A DNA stretch of 6,262 nt, taken from the NCBI GenBank assembly GCA_031261385.1, contig JAISJS010000062.1, positions 1 to 6,262 of the forward strand, given 5' to 3'. Shown here in pieces: positions 1 to 4,755 of the stretch; the stretch's first letter is position 1; each line of letters opens with the position of its first letter. Origin of the DNA: Treponema sp. (GTDB lineage: Bacteria; Spirochaetota; Spirochaetia; Treponematales; Breznakiellaceae). A program made the position numbers and the translations under genes. Under the pieces are notes generated by a model that did no database searches, had not been told where the DNA came from, and saw nothing but the letters and a program-made list of their open reading frames with translations.

Positions 1-321
1 CAGGTTCTGGGCTATTTCCGGGAGCCGTAAGTTCTGTTTTAGCCGGACCAACTCCAGTATCCGCTCCTCGGGGCTGCCCTTTTCCTTCCAGGCCCGGCCT
101 AAATCGGTCAATTCATAGAAAATACCGGTTTCCCGGCGGATTTCACTGACAATACCCTTACCCGCAAGCCAGGACAGGGCCTGGTTACCGTTCCCGCTCT
201 TAAACCCCAGGTCCTTTTCGACCCTTTCCACCGTTAGCTCATCACCCTCCTTATAGGACAGGATGATCCGAACCTCCAGGGGGTGCAGATTCTTTACCGT
301 GTTCTGAATATCAATACCCAT
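1..321 (-). CDS. pheS: Phenylalanyl-tRNA synthetase alpha subunit, archaeal type (5' part only)
   Basis: Reading the minus strand from the ATG at 321 down to base 1 gives 107 uninterrupted codons that run off the window. The protein opens with MGIDIQNTVKNLHPLEVRII, followed by a winged-helix-like stretch (about residues 13-75) with an SWLAGKGIV segment and then FYELTDLGRAWKEKGSPEER. This pattern (HPLE, SWL..KG, LT.LG...), is that of the N-terminal domain of the archaeal/eukaryotic-type PheRS alpha subunit, which loads phenylalanine onto tRNA-Phe as a complex with PheT. The bacterial-type PheS starts quite differently. Spirochaetes are known to have the archaeal type. The start is fixed by an in-frame TAA seven codons upstream. 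No Shine-Dalgarno sequence precedes it. The catalytic aminoacylation domain lies outside the window. The gene is divergent from the catabolic cluster and probably unrelated to it in function. Confidence 0.82.
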   Translation of the reverse strand, partial: MGIDIQNTVKNLHPLEVRIILSYKEGDELTVERVEKDLGFKSGNGNQALSWLAGKGIVSEIRRETGIFYELTDLGRAWKEKGSPEERILELVRLKQNLRLPEIAQNL

Positions 322-336
322 GGAGATAGGATAGCA

Positions 337-366
337 ATTTTAGGGGGTTTTGAGAAGGGACGGAAA
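337..366 (-). promoter_or_regulatory. Candidate pheS promoter with a very short leader
   Basis: On the minus strand TAAAAT (342 to 337) matches the -10 consensus at five of six positions, with only a weak -35 (TTTCCG, 366 to 361) at 18-bp spacing. Transcription would begin near 330, leaving only about 8-10 nt before the ATG at 321, which agrees with the absence of a Shine-Dalgarno sequence. The weak -35 makes this tentative. Confidence 0.3.
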
Positions 367-396
367 GAGGGAGCCTTTGGATCGTGAATAAAAAAC

Positions 397-425
397 TTGA
401 CAATACACATCCTATGTAGGACAAT
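397..425 (+). promoter_or_regulatory. Sigma-70-type promoter P1 for the transaldolase-isomerase operon
   Basis: A perfect -35 box TTGACA (397-402) is followed after 17 bp by GACAAT (420-425), four of six matches to TATAAT. Transcription should begin around 432, giving a leader of about 25 nt before the ATG at 457. The -10 box is poor and is overlapped by the shared operator motif, as expected for a promoter whose activity is set by a regulator. The position also shows that translation cannot start at 397, because that base lies inside the promoter. Confidence 0.65.
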
Positions 426-435
426 GTCTATTAGG
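407..435. promoter_or_regulatory. Putative operator O1 (alternating ACAT/ATGT words)
   Basis: ACAT at 407, ATGT at 414 and the near-word ACAA at 421 are spaced exactly 7 bp apart. Bases 407-423 (ACATCCTATGTAGGACA) match bases 2441-2457 at the second promoter at 16 of 17 positions. A degenerate further half-site, CTATTAGG, follows at 428-435. The site lies over the spacer and -10 box of P1, so a protein bound here would block RNA polymerase. The words form overlapping inverted repeats (ACAT N3 ATGT), typical of a dimeric helix-turn-helix regulator. The regulator is not encoded in the window. Confidence 0.6.
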
Positions 436-439
436 TATT

Positions 440-447
440 GGAGGAGG
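440..447 (+). promoter_or_regulatory. Shine-Dalgarno GGAGGAGG that sets the transaldolase start
   Basis: GGAGGAGG ends 9 nt before the ATG at 457. It is the strongest ribosome binding site in the window and shows that translation begins at 457 rather than at the upstream in-frame ATG-like or TTG codons. Confidence 0.85.
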
Positions 448-456
448 AAAACAATC

Positions 457-1503
457 ATGGATTCCCATGGCTATTTTGCCAGAGTATCGGAAATGACCGC
501 CACCAGGATGTGGATCAATAATGTAACCCCCGCCGAAGCGCAGCTTGCCATCAATGCCGGCGCCGTGGGGTGTACACAAAATCCAACCTATCCGCAAAAA
601 ATGCTAACCCATCCTACCGGAAGTGATCATGCTTACGCACTGTTAGATGGTATCCTAAAATCAGAACCGGATGATACCAAGGCCCAATCCCGGCTCCAAT
701 ATGCCCTGGTTAAAGAGGTGGCGGAGGTATTTCTGCCACTGTATATGCGTTCCCACGGGAAAGAGGGCTTTGTTACTATCCAGGGGGATCCCTTTCATGA
801 GGATCTGAACACTATTTTAGAAGCCGCCCGGCGCCATACCGGGGAATATCCCAATATCATGGCTAAAATTCCCGCAATCCCCGCAGGGTTTGCCGCTATG
901 GAACAGGTTCTGCGGGAAGGACATCCGGTGCTGGCCACGGAAGTCATGTCAACGGCCCAGATGATGGACGCTGCCCGGATTTATGAGAAGGTCCGGCAAG
1001 AAATGGACAATCCCCCGGTAATGTACTTCGCCCATATTCCGGGGATATTCGACGAGTATATTATCAACACGGTCAAGGCGGAGGGCATCGACATTCCCCA
1101 TGATTATGTGTGGCAGGGCGGCATCGGGGTGGCGAAGAAGATCGGCGCCCTGATCCGGGACCATAATTTCGCCATCGGCTTTTGCAGCGGTGGCGCCCGG
1201 GGCCTGCACCACTTTACCGAAATGGTGGGGGCTACGTGCTCGATAACCATAAACTGGGGTGGTACGGCGGATAAATTACTCCAGTTGGATGAACCGGTGG
1301 TACCGCGCTTTCTCGGCCCCCTTCCCCAGGAGACACTGGATGTCCTGAGTTATAGGATCCCGGATTTCCGTAAGGCCTATGATCTGCACGGCCTCTCCCC
1401 CACGGAGTACGAAAACTTCGGGCCGGTCAAATTGTTCCGGTCAAATTTTGAAGACGCCTGGCGCAAGACCCTGGAACTTATACAAAAACGCCGGGCAAAA
1501 TAG
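457..1503 (+). CDS. Transaldolase-family protein (class I aldolase), divergent active site
   Basis: The protein has 348 residues and a TIM-barrel transaldolase layout. Visible landmarks are MWINNV (18-23) at the first strand, the loop TQNPT (40-44) matching the family T.NP motif, VTIQGDP (106-112) with Gln109 where fructose-6-phosphate aldolases have Gln and classical transaldolases Glu, NIMAKIPAIPAG (133-144) with the Schiff-base lysine Lys137, ATEVMSTAQ (160-168) with the conserved Thr161, and CSGGARG (243-249) with a likely phosphate-contacting Arg248. Transaldolases move a three-carbon dihydroxyacetone unit between sugar phosphates in the cytoplasm. Two differences stand out: the conserved first-strand Asp appears as Asn21, and the Arg usual after the central strand is absent (AHIPGIFDE, 192-200). 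The true substrate may therefore differ from that of the pentose phosphate enzyme. It is the first gene of an operon with the isomerase, 10 bp downstream. The start at 457 is chosen from the Shine-Dalgarno. Family assignment is firm; the exact reaction is not. Confidence 0.85.
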   Translation: MDSHGYFARVSEMTATRMWINNVTPAEAQLAINAGAVGCTQNPTYPQKMLTHPTGSDHAYALLDGILKSEPDDTKAQSRLQYALVKEVAEVFLPLYMRSHGKEGFVTIQGDPFHEDLNTILEAARRHTGEYPNIMAKIPAIPAGFAAMEQVLREGHPVLATEVMSTAQMMDAARIYEKVRQEMDNPPVMYFAHIPGIFDEYIINTVKAEGIDIPHDYVWQGGIGVAKKIGALIRDHNFAIGFCSGGARGLHHFTEMVGATCSITINWGGTADKLLQLDEPVVPRFLGPLPQETLDVLSYRIPDFRKAYDLHGLSPTEYENFGPVKLFRSNFEDAWRKTLELIQKRRAK

Positions 1504-1513
1504 GAGCCGTATC

Positions 1514-2386
1514 ATGGGACAAATCACCAAGTCGCTGGCCATCGCTTCCCTTTTCCCCAAGAGCATGGAACGTTTTGAAGCCCTTGAAAAAACCCTGCAT
1601 TATATCAAAGGCCGGGGCTTTACCATGGTAGAATTTTATACCCCCCCCGGTCATGACCGGGAGCTTGCCAAACTTTTGAAAGAAACCGGCTTTGCCTCGG
1701 TCTTTATCGCCGTATATGCCCTCAAGGGCGCGGGGTTTTCCCTCTGCGCTCCGGAGGAAGCGGAACGCCTCAAGGCGGTGGAAGTACTAAAGGATTGCCT
1801 GGACCGGGGGGCGGTCATGGGCTGCCGGACGGTGTTGATCAACAGCGGATTCCTGCCCAAGGATGGGGCCCTCATTGATGCGGCCTGCGAAAGTTATATA
1901 CGGTCTATCCGGGAAGCCTATGCCTACATCGCCTCCAAGGGATATACCCTCGATATTGTGCTGGAACCGGGGGACAGTTGTGTGCAATCCTTCCAACTGC
2001 TGGGTCCCACGGACCGGGTGGTGGAAACCACGAAAGAAATCCGCTCCCGGATTCCCGGCTACGGGCTGACCATGGATGTGGCCCACCTCCGGGAAGAGGG
2101 GGAGGATATTATGGGTTCCCTCACCAAAACCCTTCCCTACTGTACCCATATCCATCTCTGTAATTGCGTGATGGATGATCCCAAACATCCCTTCTATGGG
2201 GATAAGCACGTAGATTTTGACTATCCCGGCGCCAGCTTTGGCTATGCCGACTTTGAACGGATGTATGGGGAAATTCGCCGCCTATATAAGGGAAGAGATT
2301 TTATCATTACCCTGGAAAGCCTCTGCCGGACGGAGGATAATGAGCGCTGGTTTGATGAACTGGTGAGGAACTGTTCCTGGCTCTAA
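1514..2386 (+). CDS. Sugar (phosphate) isomerase/epimerase, AP-endonuclease-2-like TIM barrel
   Basis: The 290-residue protein shows the metal-site pattern of the xylose-isomerase-like TIM-barrel superfamily (AP_endonuc_2, which includes IolE, hydroxypyruvate isomerase, tagatose 3-epimerase and apiose isomerase). Likely metal ligands are Glu151 (VLEPGD), Asp188 (TMDVAH, with His191), His212 or His214 (THIHLCN) and Glu268 (ITLESL). The first-strand Glu40 (MVEFY) also fits. Such enzymes interconvert ketoses and aldoses or epimerise ketoses in the cytoplasm, using a divalent metal. The length is normal. The ATG at 1514 is chosen because AGGAG (1502-1506) sits 7 nt upstream, overlapping the stop codon of the transaldolase gene, so the two are probably translationally linked. 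A longer reading from 1379 would run backwards through the transaldolase gene. The substrate cannot be assigned from sequence alone; the neighbours suggest a ketose or sugar acid that then enters aldol and ketol transfer reactions. Confidence 0.82.
   Translation: MGQITKSLAIASLFPKSMERFEALEKTLHYIKGRGFTMVEFYTPPGHDRELAKLLKETGFASVFIAVYALKGAGFSLCAPEEAERLKAVEVLKDCLDRGAVMGCRTVLINSGFLPKDGALIDAACESYIRSIREAYAYIASKGYTLDIVLEPGDSCVQSFQLLGPTDRVVETTKEIRSRIPGYGLTMDVAHLREEGEDIMGSLTKTLPYCTHIHLCNCVMDDPKHPFYGDKHVDFDYPGASFGYADFERMYGEIRRLYKGRDFIITLESLCRTEDNERWFDELVRNCSWL
1641..1648. repeat. C8 homopolymer inside the isomerase gene
   Basis: Eight consecutive C residues encode part of the TPPG segment (residues 43-46) of the isomerase. 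It is the longest C or G run in the window. A one-base slip would frameshift the gene at about codon 45. It is close to, but not above, the length at which such tracts are known to vary in treponemes. Confidence 0.9.
1646..1661. repeat. 16-bp perfect palindrome
   Basis: CCCGGTCATGACCGGG is its own reverse complement and overlaps the end of the C8 tract. It lies within the isomerase coding sequence (PGHDRE). It may be chance from codon use; no function is evident. Confidence 0.85.
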
Positions 2387-2404
2387 AAAAATAAAAGATT
2401 TCTG

Positions 2405-2434
2405 TTGACAATTCCAAAATTCGGCTCCTATAAT
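2405..2434 (+). promoter_or_regulatory. Consensus sigma-70 promoter P2 for the racemase-TRAP-transketolase unit
   Basis: TTGACA (2405-2410) and TATAAT (2429-2434) are both perfect, with an 18-bp spacer. The predicted start of transcription is about 2441, exactly where the operator words begin. There is no hairpin plus T-run between the isomerase stop (2386) and this promoter, so P2 adds to, rather than replaces, read-through from P1. A promoter this strong in front of a catabolic transporter would be expected to be held down by a repressor, consistent with O2. Confidence 0.85.
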
Positions 2435-2440
2435 ACTATT

Positions 2441-2468
2441 ACATCGTATGTAGGACATAGTATGTAGG
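2441..2468. promoter_or_regulatory. Putative operator O2 (four perfect ACAT/ATGT words at 7-bp steps)
   Basis: ACAT (2441), ATGT (2448), ACAT (2455) and ATGT (2462) alternate with exactly 3 bp between words. This creates nested inverted repeats such as TATGT-AGG-ACATA (2447-2459) and ACATA-G-TATGT (2455-2465), and a 10-bp direct repeat GTATGTAGGA at 2446 and 2460. The site spans about +1 to +28 of P2, a classic place for a repressor. Bases 2441-2457 match O1 at 16 of 17 positions. The alternating half-sites resemble sites of GntR/FadR-type dimers, but the family is an inference. It could also fold in the RNA leader. Confidence 0.7.
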
Positions 2469-2484
2469 ATTATTTCTTGATAAA

Positions 2485-2496
2485 AAGGATGGAAGA
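2485..2496 (+). promoter_or_regulatory. Ribosome binding region choosing the start at 2501
   Basis: AAGGA (2485-2489) lies 11 nt and GGAAGA (2491-2496) lies 4 nt before the ATG at 2501. The alternatives, TTG at 2477 and ATG at 2489, lack a Shine-Dalgarno sequence at a usable distance, and MKVAAVYTST is a typical beginning for this protein family. Confidence 0.6.
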
Positions 2497-2500
2497 ATCA

Positions 2501-3166
2501 ATGAAAGTGGCGGCAGTTTATACCAGTACCACACCGGAACTCATTGAAACGGTGGAACAGGAACTAAAGGACCAGTTTGCGGGGGAAAATCTTGAAATCA
2601 TTTCCTTCTCAAACCCCGGTATTTTACAGGAAGCCCGGGATAATGGGGGCGCTACTCCCCATTGCGCCCGGGAACTGATGGACCTTTACGAAAAATCCGC
2701 CAAGGCCGGCGCGGACATCATTTTGAACATCTGTTCCTCCGTGGGGGATATCGCGGCCAAGGCCAAGCCGCTCTACGAGATGACCGGCCTGCCCTTTATC
2801 CGTATAGACGAGGAGATGGCCCGGGAAGCGGTACGGAAGGGCAGGCGCATCGGGGTGGTGGCGACGCTGCGTACTACGCTGGAACCGACAAAGAGGCTGC
2901 TTGAAAAATGTGCGGAAGAAGAGGGCGTCAAAGTGGAACTCGTGGATGCCTTGGCGGATGGGGCGTTCGGAATAAACCAGGAACAATTCAAACAGAAACT
3001 CATTGAAACCGGCGCAAAAGTAAAAGACAGGGTAGATGTTTTACTTTTTGCCCAGGGATCTATGGCGTATGCCGAAAAAGCAGTATCGGAAGCATTGGGA
3101 CTTCCTGTTTTTTCCAGCATCAGATATGGTGCAAAAGCGGTAAAATCCGCCGCAAAATTGCGGTAG
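2501..3166 (+). CDS. Asp/Glu/hydantoin racemase-family protein with one catalytic cysteine
   Basis: The 221-residue protein has the two-domain alpha/beta organisation of the Asp/Glu racemase superfamily: first strand MKVAAVYTST, then ADIILNICSSVGD (71-83) with the first catalytic-type Cys78, a central RRIGVVATLRTT (115-126) that begins the second domain, and VDVLLFAQGSMAYAE (178-192). In true two-base racemases that last stretch carries the second cysteine (as in CTGM or CAGM); here it reads AQGSM, with Ala184 and Gln185. The protein is thus unlikely to be a standard amino acid racemase and may instead be an isomerase, a decarboxylase-like enzyme or a lyase on a sugar acid, as other single-Cys members of the superfamily perform non-racemase chemistry. 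It is the first gene after P2 and lies 28 bp before the TRAP binding protein, which suggests its substrate is related to what that transporter brings in. Family confidence is good; function is unknown. Confidence 0.75.
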   Translation: MKVAAVYTSTTPELIETVEQELKDQFAGENLEIISFSNPGILQEARDNGGATPHCARELMDLYEKSAKAGADIILNICSSVGDIAAKAKPLYEMTGLPFIRIDEEMAREAVRKGRRIGVVATLRTTLEPTKRLLEKCAEEEGVKVELVDALADGAFGINQEQFKQKLIETGAKVKDRVDVLLFAQGSMAYAEKAVSEALGLPVFSSIRYGAKAVKSAAKLR

Positions 3167-3194
3167 ATATATTTTATCTTTATGGAGGAAGTAA

Positions 3195-4223
3195 ATGAAA
3201 TCACGGAAAGTAGTGTTTGTGATTGCTATCGTCTCTCTTTTGTTCGGCCTTGCGGGCTGTAACAAAGCCGGCAGGTCCGCGCCGTCCGGCGGCTCGGAGC
3301 CCAGTGTAAACTTCAAGATTGGGATATCTACGAACGACCAGGATCCCCGTGCAATAGCAGCCCTGGAATTCAAAAAAATAATTGAAGAAAAAACCGGCGG
3401 TAGATTAAGCGCCACCCTGTATCCTTCCGGTCAGCTTGGCGGTGACGGGGCATTGATTGAAGCGCTGGCCCTGGATTCCGGCACCGTGGACATCATCATC
3501 AGCGATGCAAGTAATTTCTCAACCTTTGTTCCAAAAATGGGTATCTCCGCCCTTCCATTCCTGTTTGGAGACTTTGATACCGCCTGGAAATTTATGGACA
3601 GCGATATTGAAACTGATGTGGAAAAGGAACTTTTGGATCATAATATGAGGGTATTGGCCCATTTCTGCAATGGATTCCGCTGCGTCACCACCGGCAGAAA
3701 GGTTGTTAAAACTCCCGCGGACATGAAGGGCATGCTCATCAGGACCCCCGAGAATCCCACCATCATGGCTTCCATGCGGGCCCTTGGCGCAAACCCCCAG
3801 CCGCTTGCGTTCTCCGAGCTGTATATGGCCCTCCAGCAGGGTACCTATGATGCGCAGGAAAATCCTGTCCCGGTAATTTACAATAATAAGCTGTATGAAG
3901 TTCAGAAACAGCTTAGTCTGACCAATCATATTTATTCCGGGATGTGTTTTACCATCAGCGAAGTGGTATACCAGAAGCTGAGTGATGCACAAAAAACTAT
4001 TGTGGCCGACGCGGCCAGGGTGGCGGAAAAATCAAACCGCGACCTTAACCGTAAAATGACCGAGGATCTTCTCAGCAAGCTTGAAGGCGAAGGGGGTATG
4101 ACTATTACGTATCCGGAGCTCAACCAGTTTGTGCAGGCAACCGCCGGGGTAAAAGCGGGGCTTGAAAGCAGTTACGGCGCAGATCTTTTAAAGCGGCTGG
4201 ATACCTGGCTCGCTTCTAACTAA
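3195..4223 (+). CDS. TRAP transporter solute-binding protein (DctP family), lipoprotein
   Basis: This 342-residue protein starts with a lipoprotein signal: charged MKSRK, a hydrophobic core (6-18) and the lipobox LAGC with Cys22 as the lipid-bearing residue, so it is expected to be anchored at the outer face of the cytoplasmic membrane. The mature part has the DctP hallmarks: YPSGQLGGD (76-84), GFRCVTTGRKV (160-170), MLIRTPENP (180-188) with Arg183 at the place of the conserved arginine that usually pairs with a substrate carboxylate, LGANPQPLAFSELYMALQQG (197-216) and DAQENP (219-224). It binds the solute and delivers it to the DctQ/DctM membrane complex. The retained Arg suggests an acidic ligand such as a sugar acid, though some family members bind uncharged sugars. 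GGAGG (3184-3188) is 6 nt before the ATG. The dctQ-type gene follows after 31 bp. Confidence 0.92.
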   Translation: MKSRKVVFVIAIVSLLFGLAGCNKAGRSAPSGGSEPSVNFKIGISTNDQDPRAIAALEFKKIIEEKTGGRLSATLYPSGQLGGDGALIEALALDSGTVDIIISDASNFSTFVPKMGISALPFLFGDFDTAWKFMDSDIETDVEKELLDHNMRVLAHFCNGFRCVTTGRKVVKTPADMKGMLIRTPENPTIMASMRALGANPQPLAFSELYMALQQGTYDAQENPVPVIYNNKLYEVQKQLSLTNHIYSGMCFTISEVVYQKLSDAQKTIVADAARVAEKSNRDLNRKMTEDLLSKLEGEGGMTITYPELNQFVQATAGVKAGLESSYGADLLKRLDTWLASN

Positions 4224-4254
4224 GGTTGCCCAAAACAGGAAAGGAATAGGGTTT

Positions 4255-4755
4255 ATGAGAAAACTATTGAGTACCATTGACAAGATCTGTACTGCAATCG
4301 CCGTGTTGTTTTTTATCATGCTTGTTCTTGTGCTGCTGCTGAATATTGTGCTGCGGCTCTTTCGCGGCGGCATCAGCTGGTACATGGAGACCGCCCAATT
4401 TTTCAATGTATGGAGTGTCTTTATTACCGCTATTGCCCTCTGCGCAACCAATGATCACCTGCACATAGAGGCCATTGAGGGTGTTTTGCACGGAACGCCA
4501 AAACGGATCATCCGTATCATTATCGGCATTGCGATTGTTATTTTCTTCATTGCCCTGGGAATATCATTTACTATCCTGGCAACCCGATCCCGTCATGCTA
4601 TTTCTACCATGACCTTCCTCAGGATGTCCTTTGTCTACTGGCCTATTCCTTTCCTGTGTTTTTTAAGCGCCCTTTCCTGCACCCTGAAAACCGTGTATGA
4701 CTTCATCAGCTTCGATGAAAAATCAGAAAACGCCGGGGAGGTAAGCGCATCATGA
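4255..4755 (+). CDS. TRAP transporter small membrane subunit (DctQ family)
   Basis: The 166-residue protein has four predicted membrane helices at about residues 11-34, 44-65, 85-108 and 124-148, the usual topology of DctQ. The family signature is ISWYMETAQF (40-49) with Trp42 and Glu45, followed by NDHLHIEAI (66-74), matching the loop that in this family commonly reads G.H..... DctQ forms a scaffold with DctM and helps dock the binding protein. An AGGA at 4242-4245 lies 9 nt before the ATG. Its stop codon overlaps the start of the dctM-type gene (ATGA, 4752-4755), which indicates translational coupling of the two membrane subunits. Confidence 0.88.
   Translation: MRKLLSTIDKICTAIAVLFFIMLVLVLLLNIVLRLFRGGISWYMETAQFFNVWSVFITAIALCATNDHLHIEAIEGVLHGTPKRIIRIIIGIAIVIFFIALGISFTILATRSRHAISTMTFLRMSFVYWPIPFLCFLSALSCTLKTVYDFISFDEKSENAGEVSAS

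Noticed and set aside
398..403. TTGTCA on the minus strand as a -35 box for pheS
   Set aside because: The bases 17-18 nt downstream do not resemble a -10 box, and it is simply the complement of the P1 -35.
397..456. N-terminal extension of 20 residues on the transaldolase gene, starting at TTG 397
   Set aside because: It overlaps the -35 and -10 boxes and operator, lacks a Shine-Dalgarno sequence, and the extra residues do not look like the family; GGAGGAGG points to 457.
322..456. Riboswitch or structured leader upstream of the transaldolase gene
   Set aside because: The leader predicted from P1 is only about 25 nt, too short for a known riboswitch.
1379..1513. Isomerase gene extended back into the transaldolase gene
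   Set aside because: The extra 45 codons are an out-of-frame reading of the transaldolase 3' end; AGGAG at 1502-1506 supports 1514.
1787..2209. Minus-strand open frame of 140 codons opposite the isomerase
   Set aside because: No ribosome site or recognisable motif; the opposite strand encodes a complete TIM-barrel enzyme.
2477..2500. Earlier starts (TTG 2477, ATG 2489) for the racemase-like gene
   Set aside because: No ribosome site at suitable distance; the family begins with the first strand MKVAAVYT at 2501.
4224..4254. Possible terminator between the dctP- and dctQ-type genes
   Set aside because: No stable stem followed by a T-run is visible, and the genes form a standard TRAP operon.
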